Below, piece after piece: positions 1 to 11,091 of a stretch of 64,000 nucleotides of DNA. Location of the stretch: contig CAWGOF010000003.1 in assembly GCA_963824225.1 (NCBI GenBank), positions 1,178,001-1,242,000 of the forward strand. Reading direction: 5' to 3'. A program made the translations under genes and the position numbers. Source of the stretch: CAWGOF01 sp963824225. Its GTDB lineage: Bacteria; Acidobacteriota; Polarisedimenticolia; Polarisedimenticolales; Polarisedimenticolaceae. Positions within the stretch are counted from its first letter, which is position 1, and each line of letters opens with the position of its first letter. The notes under the pieces were generated by a model. It was not told the origin of the DNA. It saw only the letters and a program-made list of their open reading frames with translations, and made no database searches.

Positions 1-927
1 GAGCACCTGGTCGACGGTGTACGCGTGCGTGCCGGTCCACTCGGCCAGCGTCGTGCGCAGCTCGTGCCGCAGGCCGCGCAGGAAGCTCGCCGCGGTCGGC
101 CGGTCCTTGAACTTCGGATCGTCGGAGAACACGCGACGCATGTCGGCGTCGTACGCGTCGGCCGAGCCGCTGCTGAACCGCTGGCGCTTGCGTGCGTAGT
201 GCTCGCGCAGCGTCGTCTCGAGCTCGGACACCGGCTCGATGCGCCGGCGCGACGTGACGATCGGCGCGCGTCGCGCGATCTCGCCCACGGTGGCGTCGAC
301 GTACGACAGCTTGGCCAGCGCCGTGGGCCAGTCGCGGTAGCGCGCGCGCCAGCGCGAGCCGCGGTGGAGCCAAACGGCGAACGTCTCGGCCCAGTCCTCC
401 GCCGGATGGGCCTGGGCGTACCACGCGTCGAGGTGCACGACGTAGCTGCGGCTCGCGGGCTGTGGGCGGTAGTGATCGGGGTACGGGTCGGTCCAGCGGC
501 CGAACAGCTCGCGCCACGAGCGCCGCGTGTGCAGCCGGTACGCCGTGTCGAGCGCGTGCCCGGCCTCGTGGCGCAGGATGCGCATGCACGCGGCCTCGGT
601 CCCGCCCTCGACGTCGAGCATCTGGCGCGCCTCGAGCCGCAGGAGCCGCGGGTGCGCCAGGTAGAACGGGATCGCGATCCCCGGCACCCCATCGGGCGAG
701 AACCATTCGGTCGACAGCCACACGTGGGGCCGGAACCGCAGGCCGCACGCCTCGAGCTCGGCGTGCAGCCGGCGCACGTACCGCGCGAGCGGCGTGCGCT
801 CGATCGACAGATCGAGGTCGCGCAGCCGCACGTCGAGCAACCGCTCGTCGGCGTAGCCGACCCACGCGCGGCGTCGCGCCGGCCGTGATCGACCGGTCGA
901 GCGTGTTCTCCGCGGTCGACGCGGCAC
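1..927 (-). CDS. putative zinc-binding metallopeptidase, C-terminus cut by the window edge
   Basis: The frame is open from a GTG at 927 to the window edge (309 codons, no stop). It contains a zincin-type motif RHEAGHALD near residue 125, and about 60 residues later AEDWAETFAVWLH, whose Glu is a plausible third zinc ligand. This HExxH plus downstream ExxA pattern fits the family annotated as putative zinc-binding metallopeptidases; substrate unknown. No signal peptide is seen, so a cytoplasmic place is likely. The GTG lies 4 nt after the nrdJ stop, so the two are probably co-transcribed. A more upstream start is excluded by the nrdJ stop region. The family call rests on motif and spacing only. 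Confidence 0.72.
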   Translation of the reverse strand, partial: MPRRPRRTRSTGRSRPARRRAWVGYADERLLDVRLRDLDLSIERTPLARYVRRLHAELEACGLRFRPHVWLSTEWFSPDGVPGIAIPFYLAHPRLLRLEARQMLDVEGGTEAACMRILRHEAGHALDTAYRLHTRRSWRELFGRWTDPYPDHYRPQPASRSYVVHLDAWYAQAHPAEDWAETFAVWLHRGSRWRARYRDWPTALAKLSYVDATVGEIARRAPIVTSRRRIEPVSELETTLREHYARKRQRFSSGSADAYDADMRRVFSDDPKFKDRPTAASFLRGLRHELRTTLAEWTGTHAYTVDQVL

Positions 928-931
928 GGCC

Positions 932-3716
<2,785 letters not shown>

Positions 3717-3775
3717 CGGACGTTCTCCTCCTCGGGCGATCATCCCATGCGGTGAAGATGGCTAAAGCGCCCGCG

Positions 3776-3804
3776 ACCTTACCAGGGTCGTTCGGGTGTG
3801 TCAA
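3776..3804 (-). promoter_or_regulatory. sigma-70-type promoter of nrdJ
   Basis: Read on the minus strand, TTGACA (3804-3799) is followed by a 17-nt spacer and TAAGGT (3781-3776). Transcription would start near 3769, about 53 nt before the nrdJ ATG. The -35 is perfect and the -10 is weaker. I see no NrdR-box pair or cobalamin riboswitch in the leader. Confidence 0.55.
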
Positions 3805-3867
3805 GAACCAGGACCCACAAAATATTGCACCGCAGATCGCTCGCGAGCGCAACATGTTGGGGCACGA

Positions 3868-4227
3868 TCAAGTACGGTCCGATCGCCACTCGGCGTAAAA
3901 TGCGGCCCATTCGGGGGGCGGCTCGATCAACGAGAGCCCCATGCCGCACGGGAGCACGTGGGCCAGCTGGGGCGGCACCTGCTTGGCCCAGGCAACGCGG
4001 GCCCACAGGCTGAACGTTCGATCGGGGAACTCCACCGCGAGCTGCAGAACCGTTCCGGGTGCGAACACGCTGTTCGTCTTCAAGTACAGACCGCCCTCGG
4101 ACAGGTTCTGCGTGAACGCAGTTTTCTCCGGCCGATCGACACCGTAGCGCACGAGCACGCGCCGACGCGTGCGGTGTCGTCCGCGCTTGTCCTTGGTGTC
4201 CTTCGGCTTCGTGTCCTTCGTGACCAT
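3868..4227 (-). CDS. PilZ domain protein
   Basis: This 119-aa protein is a single PilZ domain, the usual c-di-GMP receptor fold. The RxxxR element is present in RRRVLVRYG near residue 22. The second element is NLSEGG, a variant of D/NxSxxG. The first 20 residues are Lys/Arg-rich (KDTKPKDTKDKRGRHR). It begins 2 nt after the queG stop, so it is likely the last gene of the trmJ-queG operon, although the functions are unrelated. It may control motility or exopolysaccharide output; partners cannot be told from sequence. Confidence 0.85.
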   Translation of the reverse strand: MVTKDTKPKDTKDKRGRHRTRRRVLVRYGVDRPEKTAFTQNLSEGGLYLKTNSVFAPGTVLQLAVEFPDRTFSLWARVAWAKQVPPQLAHVLPCGMGLSLIEPPPEWAAFYAEWRSDRT

Positions 4228-4229
4228 GC

Positions 4230-5279
4230 TCACGTCTCCGCTGCGGCTCGACCGATGCGCTCGATGGCCCAGCTCGCGTGCGAGCGTACCAGAGGATCCA
4301 TGTCCGCGCGGGCACGCTCGAGAGCGGGCAGCGCCGACCGGTCTCCGCGGTTCCCGAGCGTGATGCACGCGTTGCGTCGCATGCCGTCCCACCGCGCGCG
4401 CATCAGCGCCGTGCCCGAATAGGTCGCGCGGAACGTCGCCTCGTCCATCCCCAGGATCTCGAGCGGATCGAGCGCGTCGAGGTCCGGCGATGCGCGCTCG
4501 TCGGCCGGCCGGTCGGGCTCGTGCCCGTGGCGTCGATTCCACGGACAGACCTCCTGGCACACGTCGCAGCCGAAGATCCAATCGCCGTTTCCGGCGCGCC
4601 GCGCCTCGGGCACCGCGCCGCGATGCTCGATCGTCCAGTACGAGATGCAACGGTTCGCGTCGACGACGCCGTCCGAGACGATCGCGCCCGTGGGGCACGC
4701 GTCCAAGCAGGCCGTGCACGTTCCACACAGGTCCGGATGCGGGCCGGCGTGTGGCTCGAGCTCGGCCGCGCTGAGGATCTCACCGAGCAGGATCCACGAG
4801 CCGAGGTCGCGCGTGATCACGCAGCCGTTCTTGCCGATCCAGCCCAGACCGGACCTGTGGGCCCAGGCGCGCTCGAGAATCGGTCCCGAATCGACGAACG
4901 CCCGCGCCGGCTCTCCCGAGCTCTCGGCGAGCCACGTCGCCAGACGGCGCAGCCGCGCGCCGAGCACGCGATGGTAGTCCCGGCCGCGGGCGTACCGTGC
5001 GACCGGCGCGCGGTCCGACCGGTCGCGCGGACGACCCGGGCCGTGGTTCCAAGCCACGGACACGACGCTCTTGCACCCGGGGAGCACGCGTCGCGGGTCG
5101 GCTCGTAGGTGCGCCGTACGGGCGATCCAGTCCATCCCCGCCTGATGGCCCGCGGCGAGCCAGCCGTCGAGCGTCGCGCGCTCGGAGTCGAGCTCTCGGG
5201 CCACGGCGATCCGCAGCCGATCGAAGCCCAGCGCCCGCGCGCGTTCCTCGAGCTCGGCCGAGAGCCGGGCCTTGGTCAT
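4230..5279 (-). CDS. queG: epoxyqueuosine reductase
   Basis: This cobalamin- and iron-sulfur-dependent enzyme makes the last step of queuosine tRNA modification. The 349-aa protein has the QueG N-terminal domain and then CGTCTACLDACPTGAI and CDVCQEVCPWN, the cysteine sets for two [4Fe-4S] clusters (about residues 180-240). A C-terminal HEAT-like stretch follows (ACITLGNRGDRSALPALERA). Its ATG overlaps the stop of the upstream tRNA methyltransferase (ATGA), so both tRNA-modification genes are translationally coupled. The length is normal and the frame is clean. Confidence 0.94.
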   Translation of the reverse strand: MTKARLSAELEERARALGFDRLRIAVARELDSERATLDGWLAAGHQAGMDWIARTAHLRADPRRVLPGCKSVVSVAWNHGPGRPRDRSDRAPVARYARGRDYHRVLGARLRRLATWLAESSGEPARAFVDSGPILERAWAHRSGLGWIGKNGCVITRDLGSWILLGEILSAAELEPHAGPHPDLCGTCTACLDACPTGAIVSDGVVDANRCISYWTIEHRGAVPEARRAGNGDWIFGCDVCQEVCPWNRRHGHEPDRPADERASPDLDALDPLEILGMDEATFRATYSGTALMRARWDGMRRNACITLGNRGDRSALPALERARADMDPLVRSHASWAIERIGRAAAET

Positions 5280-6037
5280 GGATCGGGCTCGGGCGGGACG
5301 AGCCCCGCGCGGGCCGCCGCCCATAGCGTCTGCCGCGCGACGCCGCGGAGCATGCGCACCTCCTCGGTCGTCAGCCCGGCGCGACCGAGCGCCCGCCTCA
5401 GGCGCCGCATGAGCACGTCGCGCGAGTCGCGCCCGAGGAACCCGATCGCGACGAGCGATCGCTCGAGGTGTGCGTACATCGCCTCGCGCTCCGCGTGCTC
5501 CGCCGGCGGCTCGACCCCGCTCTCCGCGGCCGCGGTCGCCCCCGCGGCGGCCCGACGCATCTCGTACGCCGCGAGCAGCACGGCCTGGGCCACGTTGAGC
5601 GAGGGCAGCGCGTGCGACGTGGGAACGTGAACCAGGTGCGTGCACCGATCGAGCTCGTCGTCGCGCAGCCCGTGATCCTCGGGTCCGAAGAGCCATACCA
5701 CCTCGCCGGCCCGGGCCAGCTCGAGCATCGCGGGCGCGGCTTCGTCGAGGCCGTAGTGCGGTCGTCGGTGCTTGCCCGTGCGGCGCGACGTCCCGACGAC
5801 GGTCCGCGCGCCGCCGAGCGCCGTATCGAGATCCGGCCAGACCCGCAGCGTTTCCAGCACGTCCTGTGCGTCGACGGCCATACGCCGCGCCGCATCGTCG
5901 GTCGCATCGCACGCCGGAGCCGCGAGGTCGAGACGAGCGAAGCCGAAGTTCTTGATCGCGCGGGCGGCGGCGCCGACGTTGCCGGCGGTGCGAGTCCGGG
6001 CGAGAACGAACCGCACCCCCGCGGCCGGATCGAGCAC
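5276..6037 (-). CDS. trmJ: SpoU/TrmJ-type tRNA (Cm32/Um32) 2'-O-methyltransferase
   Basis: This 253-aa SPOUT-class methyltransferase carries all three knot motifs: NVGAAARAIKNFG (residues 20-32), VWLFGPEDHGLRDDEL (motif 2) and LPSLNVAQAVLLAAYEM (motif 3). The C-terminal extension of about 90 residues matches TrmJ rather than the shorter TrmL. It probably methylates position 32 of tRNAs using SAM. It is followed by queG with a 4-nt overlap. Exact substrate (TrmJ versus another SpoU paralogue) is inferred from length and order of motifs. Confidence 0.85.
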   Translation of the reverse strand: MLDPAAGVRFVLARTRTAGNVGAAARAIKNFGFARLDLAAPACDATDDAARRMAVDAQDVLETLRVWPDLDTALGGARTVVGTSRRTGKHRRPHYGLDEAAPAMLELARAGEVVWLFGPEDHGLRDDELDRCTHLVHVPTSHALPSLNVAQAVLLAAYEMRRAAAGATAAAESGVEPPAEHAEREAMYAHLERSLVAIGFLGRDSRDVLMRRLRRALGRAGLTTEEVRMLRGVARQTLWAAARAGLVPPEPDP

Positions 6038-6043
6038 GCGGCG

Positions 6044-6721
6044 CTACCAGCCTTCGGCCGGTCTCAGGCGAAACGTCTCTTCGACCGTTCGGGGAGCCGC
6101 GAGCGTCTCGCCGGCGACGGCCAGGACGCGCTTCGATATGAACAGCGTGACGGCGCGCGTGCGCATCGTCTTGGGCCAGTCGAACTCCCGGACGTACCGA
6201 TCCCGGCGATCCTCGGGGACGCTGCGCGCGGCACGTGTCGCGTCGTACTCGATCGGGGCGCTCCATGCCGTGTGCAACCCGGTCCCGTCGTGGAGCACGA
6301 TCTCCGCATGACGCTCCTTGACCAGCGGGTCACGGAACAGCTCGTACGACAGCACCATCTCGCTGATGTGGTCGAGGTCGATGTCCAGGATCTGGAGATC
6401 GCCATACCCGACGTGCCCCCCGAGCTCGGCCCCGAGGTCCCGGCGATACACCGAAATGAGCTCGGACTCGGTCCCTCGCACCTCGAACACGCCGAGGCGT
6501 ACGTTGACCGCGTTCGCTTCGTCCTTCTTCCCCGTGAGGTAGGTCGCGAGGCACACGACCTGCTTGGCGCCGCCGGGCAGGACGCTCGCCCGCACGACGG
6601 TGCCGGTGAGCACCTCCTGCGGCCGCAGGCCCAGTGCGCGGTACGCATCGACGCCGGACTGGGCCGCCACCGGAGGCACGCTGGCCAGGAGCAGCAGCCC
6701 GCAGAGCATCGCTCGTCGCAT
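6044..6721 (-). CDS. secreted protein of unknown function
   Basis: This is a 225-aa protein with a clear signal peptide (MRRAMLCGLLLLASVPPVAAQS, cleavage expected after AAQ or nearby). The mature part has alternating beta-rich segments, such as QVVCLATYLTGKKDEANAVNVRLGVFEV and LQILDIDLDHISEMVLSYELF, without a catalytic motif I recognise. The acidic DIDLDHISE patch recalls the FG-GAP/VCBS-like text of proteins describing database-like beta-propeller blades, but only one copy is present. It is 6 nt upstream of trmJ on the same strand and may share its transcript. Function is unknown. Confidence 0.7.
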   Translation of the reverse strand: MRRAMLCGLLLLASVPPVAAQSGVDAYRALGLRPQEVLTGTVVRASVLPGGAKQVVCLATYLTGKKDEANAVNVRLGVFEVRGTESELISVYRRDLGAELGGHVGYGDLQILDIDLDHISEMVLSYELFRDPLVKERHAEIVLHDGTGLHTAWSAPIEYDATRAARSVPEDRRDRYVREFDWPKTMRTRAVTLFISKRVLAVAGETLAAPRTVEETFRLRPAEGW

Positions 6722-6779
6722 CGTTCCGACCCCCGCGGGGGATAGTAGGTCCGGGGGGCCCGCGTGCCAAGGGGCGCAC

Positions 6780-6785
6780 TATAAT
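6780..6785 (+). promoter_or_regulatory. possible -10 element (TATAAT) before the menaquinone-type operon
   Basis: A perfect TATAAT lies 26 nt upstream of the amidohydrolase ATG. No good -35 is visible at 16-18 nt. In a GC-rich intergenic stretch the hexamer stands out, but without the -35 the call is tentative. Confidence 0.35.
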
Positions 6786-6811
6786 CCCGGCACTTTTCGG
6801 GTTCCCAAACG

Positions 6812-8089
6812 ATGGAGATCTTCACCGCGCGCCACGTCCTGCCCGTCGCCCGGCCGGCCATCGAGGACGGCGCGGTCGCCGTGCGGGAAGGGCGGATCGT
6901 CGCCGTCGGTCCGCGCGCGACGGTGCTCGGCGCAGCCGACGCGCGGGCGCAGATCCACGATCTCGGCGCTGCCGCGGTCTTCCCGGGTCTGGTCAACGCG
7001 CACCTGCACCTCGAGCTGTCGTGGCTCGCGGGAGCGGATCTCCCGAGCGGCGACTACGTGGCGTGGATCTCGGCGCTCGTGGCCCGCCGCGCAGGTCCGG
7101 TCCCGCCCGACGCTCGAGACATCGCGGCACACGCCCTCGCAGGGATCGTCGCGCGCGGGACGGTGGCGGTCGGCGACGTGGCCAACGAGCTGTGGACGGT
7201 GCCGCTCCTCGCGCGCTCCCCGATCCACGCGGTCGTGTTCCACGAGATCTACGACCTCGGCGCGGGCGATGCCGAGACGATCCTGCGCGAGACGACTCGG
7301 CGGCTCGACGAGGCCGCGGCCGCCGCGGCCGCGGCCGACGACGACGCGGACGTCGCGGCGGCAACCTCGCGCGTCCGGGTCGCCGTGGCACCGCACGCGC
7401 CGCACACGACGTCGGTCGCGCTGCTGCGCGCGCTCGCCGGGCGGTCGGCCGCGACGGGCGATCCGCTGTCGATTCACGTCGCGGAGAGCCGGGAGGAGGT
7501 CGAGCTCCTGCGGCACGGGACCGGCGCTCTGCGTGCGCTCCTGCGCTCTCGAGGGGCGTGCGGCGACGACTGGGCGCCGCCACGGCGCTCGCCGATCGAT
7601 CACCTGAAGCGCTGCCAGGCTCTCGGCCCTCGAACGGTCGCCGTTCACGCGGTCCATCTCGACGGCGCGGACGTGCGAACGCTCCAGGCCAGTGGCGCGA
7701 GCGTCGTGACCTGTCCGCGCAGCAACGCACGGCTGGGCGTCGGTCGCGCACCGGTGCCGGCTCTGCTGCGCGCGGGAGTCGCGGTGGCGCTGGGGACCGA
7801 TTCGCTCGCCAGCGCTCCGGATCTCGATCTGCTGTCCGAGATGGCGGCGCTCGGCGACGCGTACCCGGAGATCGCCCCGGCGACGATCCTGCGCATGGCC
7901 ACGCTCCACGGCGCGCGAGCGCTCGGTCTGGCCGACCGCCTCGGATCGATCGAGGTCGGCAAGCTCGCCGCGCTGGCCGTGATTCCGCTCGGGCCGGACG
8001 CCGATCGGCCGGTCGACCGCCTGTGCGCGCGCCCGCCCACGGTGTATCGGCTCGACGACGCCGTGCGCGCGCTCTCGGGCGGGCGATGA
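6812..8089 (+). CDS. amidohydrolase, likely aminodeoxyfutalosine deaminase (futalosine pathway)
   Basis: This 425-aa protein is a metal-dependent hydrolase of the cytosine deaminase/chlorohydrolase group. Metal-binding segments visible are VNAHLHLE (near residue 67), the HVAESREE segment, VAVHAVHLD and ALGTDSLAS near the C-terminus. On its own it could be any deaminase of this group. The next genes are a UbiA-type prenyltransferase (4-nt overlap) and a UbiX homologue, the arrangement seen in futalosine-type menaquinone synthesis, where such an enzyme (MqnX) deaminates aminodeoxyfutalosine. That role is inferred from context; mqnA, C, D and E are not in this window. Confidence 0.7.
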   Translation: MEIFTARHVLPVARPAIEDGAVAVREGRIVAVGPRATVLGAADARAQIHDLGAAAVFPGLVNAHLHLELSWLAGADLPSGDYVAWISALVARRAGPVPPDARDIAAHALAGIVARGTVAVGDVANELWTVPLLARSPIHAVVFHEIYDLGAGDAETILRETTRRLDEAAAAAAAADDDADVAAATSRVRVAVAPHAPHTTSVALLRALAGRSAATGDPLSIHVAESREEVELLRHGTGALRALLRSRGACGDDWAPPRRSPIDHLKRCQALGPRTVAVHAVHLDGADVRTLQASGASVVTCPRSNARLGVGRAPVPALLRAGVAVALGTDSLASAPDLDLLSEMAALGDAYPEIAPATILRMATLHGARALGLADRLGSIEVGKLAALAVIPLGPDADRPVDRLCARPPTVYRLDDAVRALSGGR

Positions 8090-8952
8090 GCCTGCTCGAC
8101 GCGGCCCGCACCTGGGCCCGGATGGTCAAGCTGTCGCACAGCGTGTTCGCTCTTCCGTTCGCGCTCTCGGGAGCGACGCTCGCGACGACCGTGGCCGGCA
8201 TCCGTCCGGCGCAGGTCGCATGGATCGTCGTGGCGATGATCGGCGCCCGGAACGCGGCGATGGGCTTCAATCGGCTGGCCGATCACGCGCTCGACGGCAG
8301 GAACCCGCGCACCGCGGACCGCGAGCTACCGCGCGGGCGTCTGTCCCGCCGGACCGTGTGGGGGTTCACCGTCGCGCTCTCGGCGGTGTTCCTCGTTGCG
8401 GCGTTCCGGCTCGGACCGTTGTGCGGTGCGCTCGCTCCGGTCGCGCTGGCGATCGTGTTCGGGTATTCGTACACCAAGCGTTTCACGTGGGCCAGCCACG
8501 CGTTCCTCGGTCTCGCGCTCGCGCTGGCACCGGTCGGGGGCTGGCTCGCGGTCGCCGGGCGGTTCGACTGGCCGCCGTTGGTGCTGGGGCTCGCCGTGCT
8601 GCTGTGGGTCGCGGGCTTCGACGTGATCTACGCCTGTCAGGACGAGGCGTTCGATCGCACCGAGCGGCTGTTCAGCGTGCCGGCCCGGTTCGGCGTGCCC
8701 GCGGCCCTGGGCGTGGCCCGCGCGCTCCACGCCGCCGCGCTCGTCGCGCTCGCCGTCGTGGGCTGGCTCAGCGCGCTCCACGCCGTGTACTGGATCGGGT
8801 GGGCCGTGATCGTCGCGGTGCTCGCCGTCGAGCATCACCTCGTTCGAGCCGACGACCTGTCGCGCGTCGGCGTCGCGTTCCTGCACCTGAACGGGATCGT
8901 CGCCGTGCTGTACTTCGGTGCCGTGCTCGCGGCCGTGCTCGCGGCGCGCTAG
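8086..8952 (+). CDS. UbiA-family prenyltransferase (MqnP/UbiA-like)
   Basis: This 288-aa integral membrane protein attaches a polyprenyl chain to an aromatic acid in quinone synthesis. The two Mg-diphosphate motifs are NRLADHALD (about residue 65) and DVIYACQDEAFD (about residue 180), and about eight hydrophobic helices are evident. The ATG overlaps the stop of the amidohydrolase (ATGA). Its TAG stop lies inside the 4-bp target duplication of an insertion sequence, so the coding region is complete although an IS abuts it. The neighbours favour the menaquinone (MqnP) role over ubiquinone UbiA, but sequence alone does not separate them. Confidence 0.85.
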   Translation: MSLLDAARTWARMVKLSHSVFALPFALSGATLATTVAGIRPAQVAWIVVAMIGARNAAMGFNRLADHALDGRNPRTADRELPRGRLSRRTVWGFTVALSAVFLVAAFRLGPLCGALAPVALAIVFGYSYTKRFTWASHAFLGLALALAPVGGWLAVAGRFDWPPLVLGLAVLLWVAGFDVIYACQDEAFDRTERLFSVPARFGVPAALGVARALHAAALVALAVVGWLSALHAVYWIGWAVIVAVLAVEHHLVRADDLSRVGVAFLHLNGIVAVLYFGAVLAAVLAAR

Positions 8953-8969
8953 GAGCCTGTCCGAGTAAT
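8953..8969 (+). repeat. left terminal inverted repeat of the IS
   Basis: The sequence GAGCCTGTCCGAGTAAT matches the inverted right end at 16 of 17 positions. Confidence 0.9.
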
Positions 8970-9026
8970 CGGACTTGATTGTGTTTTCCCGGCTTGGCCC
9001 TGCCCGAGTCTTGGGATAATGCGGTC

Positions 9027-10319
9027 ATGGCCAAGACCTTCCGACCCTACGAGCCCGATCAACTGCTTCTGATGCCTCCGTCGCTTCAGGATTGGGTGCC
9101 CGAGGGACACCTGGCGCGGCTGGTCAGCGATGTCGTGGACACGCTGGACCTGTCGACGATCGAGGACAGCTACGAGGAGGAGCGGGGCTACCCACCGTAC
9201 GACCCGCGGCTGATGGTGAAGCTGCTCGTCTACGGGTACTGCACGGGCGTGTACTCGTCGCGGCGGATGGCCGGAGCGCTGCAGGACAGCGTGGCGTTTC
9301 GGTTCTTGGCGGCGGGCAACGATCCGGACTTCCGGACGATCAGCGACTTTCGCAAGCGGCACGGTGCGGCGTTGGCCGGGCTGTTCGACCAGGTGCTTCA
9401 AGTGTGTCGGGAGTCGGGCCTGGTGCGGCTGGGTCGTGTGGCGATCGACGGGACGAAGATCAAGGCCAACGCATCGAAGCACAAGGCGATGAGCTACGGA
9501 CGGATGAAGCAGAAGGAATCGGAGACGCGGCGGATGGTGAAGGAGCTGCTGCAGCACGCGGAGCGGATCGATGCCGAGGAGGACCGGAAATACGGCCGGG
9601 ATCGACGCGGCGACGAGCTGCCGGCGGAGCTGGCCACGCATCAGGGTCGGCTGAAGAAGATCCGTGAGGCCAGGGCCGCGCTTGAGGCCGAGGCGCGGCG
9701 CAAGGCCGAGGCCGAAGGAATGGACCCCGAGCACGCGAAGCCCGAGGACAAGGCGCAGCGGAACTTCACCGATCCGGAGTCGCGGATTCAGCGAACACCC
9801 GACGGATTCATTCAGGGCTACAACGCGCAGGTGGCCGTGGATGAGGAGTTCCAGATCATCGTGTCGCAGGATGTGACGCCGACCGCGCCGGACGTGAACG
9901 AGTTGATTCCTGCGGTGGAACGAATCGAAGACGCACTGGGGAGTCTGCCCGAGCAGGTGCTCGCCGATGCGGGCTACTGGTCGGAGGAGAATGTCCGAGC
10001 TCTCGAAGCGAAGAAGATTGAGCCGTTCATCGCGACGCAGAAGCAGAAGCACGGGCCACCGCCGCCGACTCCGCGGGGCCGTCCGCCGAAGAATCTGACG
10101 GTGCGAGAGCGCATGGCGAGAAAGCTCCAAAGCAAGCGAGGCCGTCGGATCTACGCGGGACGGAAGGTTCTCGCCGAGCCCGTGATCGGACAGATCAAGC
10201 AAGCGCGCGGGTTTCGGCAGTTCCTGCGGCGAGGTGTGCAGCGTGTACGGCAGGAGTGGGCGCTGGTGTGCCTGGCGCACAACGTGCGGAAGCTGCACAC
10301 CGCTTTGGCGACGGTATGA
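9027..10319 (+). CDS. IS1182-family DDE transposase
   Basis: This 430-aa transposase is intact. It has the N-terminal DUF772-like region (YPPYDPRLMVKLLVYGYCTG), the first Asp in RVAIDGTKIKANAS, the second in VLADAGYWSEEN and the Glu region AEPVIGQIKQARGFRQFLRRG. A charged coiled-coil-like stretch (about residues 165-230) is inserted between the first two, as is usual in this family. ATG 9027 is preferred to the upstream GTG at 8979. A GATAAT at 9015-9020 would place the transcript start at or next to this ATG, so translation may be leaderless. The catalytic residues look complete, so the element may be active. Confidence 0.9.
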   Translation: MAKTFRPYEPDQLLLMPPSLQDWVPEGHLARLVSDVVDTLDLSTIEDSYEEERGYPPYDPRLMVKLLVYGYCTGVYSSRRMAGALQDSVAFRFLAAGNDPDFRTISDFRKRHGAALAGLFDQVLQVCRESGLVRLGRVAIDGTKIKANASKHKAMSYGRMKQKESETRRMVKELLQHAERIDAEEDRKYGRDRRGDELPAELATHQGRLKKIREARAALEAEARRKAEAEGMDPEHAKPEDKAQRNFTDPESRIQRTPDGFIQGYNAQVAVDEEFQIIVSQDVTPTAPDVNELIPAVERIEDALGSLPEQVLADAGYWSEENVRALEAKKIEPFIATQKQKHGPPPPTPRGRPPKNLTVRERMARKLQSKRGRRIYAGRKVLAEPVIGQIKQARGFRQFLRRGVQRVRQEWALVCLAHNVRKLHTALATV

Positions 10320-10461
10320 AACGGGCCGAGGTGTTCCCGGCGACTGGCAGCATCGGGACGACCGCCGCCGCCCAGCCGTCCCAGCCCACCGATCAGGCCG
10401 GGTCAAACCCGAGACGTTGATGTCCGACCCCCGCGAGAACGGAAACATGTTTGTTCGGTCC

Positions 10462-10478
10462 ATTACTCGGACGGGCTC
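10462..10478 (-). repeat. right terminal inverted repeat of the IS
   Basis: Read inward it is GAGCCCGTCCGAGTAAT, differing from the left end at one base. It is followed directly by the second copy of CTAG. Confidence 0.9.
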
Positions 10479-10491
10479 CTAGGAGCTTCGG

Positions 10492-11091
10492 ATGAACAGG
10501 ATCGTCGTCGCCATCACCGGGGCCAGCGGAGCGTTGTACGCGATGCGTCTGCTCAAGGCGCTGCTCGAGCTCGGCTTGCGGGTCGATCTCGTGGTCAGCG
10601 ACTACGGCCGGCGGCTCCTGATCGACGAGTGCCAGCTCAACCTGAAGACCGAGGACGTGGGGACGTGGCTCGATCGAACCTACGGGGCCGTCGAGCGGCC
10701 GGGGGCGGTCGAGCTCCACGCCGTGCACGATCTCGCAGATCCGCTCGCGTCGGGCTCGCGATCGTGGGACGCGATGGTCGTGATTCCGTGCTCGATGAAG
10801 ACGCTCGCCGGTGTCGCGCACGGATCGTCGACGAACTTGATCGAGCGGGCGGCCGACGTGACGCTCAAGGAAGGTCGGCCGCTCGTGCTCGTGCCTCGCG
10901 AGTGCCCGCTGAGCTTGATCCACCTGGAGAACTTGACGCACGCCGCGCGGGCCGGCGCGCGGATCGTCCCGGCGATGCCCGCGTTCTACTTCGGACCGCG
11001 CAATCTCGACGACCTGGCCGACTTCATCGCCGGTCGCGTGCTCGCCGTCCTGGGCCTGCCGCACGCGCTCTACGCGCCGTGGGGCGGCTGA
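10492..11091 (+). CDS. ubiX: flavin prenyltransferase UbiX
   Basis: UbiX makes prenylated FMN for UbiD-type decarboxylases in quinone synthesis. The 199-aa protein has the N-terminal flavin site VVAITGASGALYAMRLL, the IPCSMKTLAGVAHGSSTNLIERAADVTLKE core and LVLVPRECPLSLIHLENL, all hallmark UbiX blocks. The ribosome site AGGAG (10481-10485) lies partly in the IS target duplication and is kept. The gene originally followed the prenyltransferase by about 9 nt. The IS now separates it from its presumed operon promoter, so its expression may depend on read-through or a promoter in the IS. Its last 22 nt overlap the convergent glycosyltransferase. Confidence 0.93.
   Translation: MNRIVVAITGASGALYAMRLLKALLELGLRVDLVVSDYGRRLLIDECQLNLKTEDVGTWLDRTYGAVERPGAVELHAVHDLADPLASGSRSWDAMVVIPCSMKTLAGVAHGSSTNLIERAADVTLKEGRPLVLVPRECPLSLIHLENLTHAARAGARIVPAMPAFYFGPRNLDDLADFIAGRVLAVLGLPHALYAPWGG

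Larger units (their letters stand above)
8953..10478. mobile_element. complete IS1182-like insertion sequence
   Basis: The element is 1526 bp, with one transposase and near-perfect 17-bp terminal inverted repeats: GAGCCTGTCCGAGTAAT on the left, and GAGCCCGTCCGAGTAAT when the right end is read inward. It is flanked by a duplicated CTAG (8949-8952 and 10479-10482). Removing the element and one CTAG leaves the prenyltransferase stop joined to GAGCTTCGG and the ubiX ATG, so the empty site was a normal tight gene junction. Intact ends, intact transposase and a perfect target duplication suggest a recent insertion. Confidence 0.92.

Noticed and set aside
25..888. A 287-codon plus-strand open frame
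   Set aside because: It is antisense to the metallopeptidase, which has recognisable motifs; the plus-strand product is low-complexity Arg/Ala/Val.
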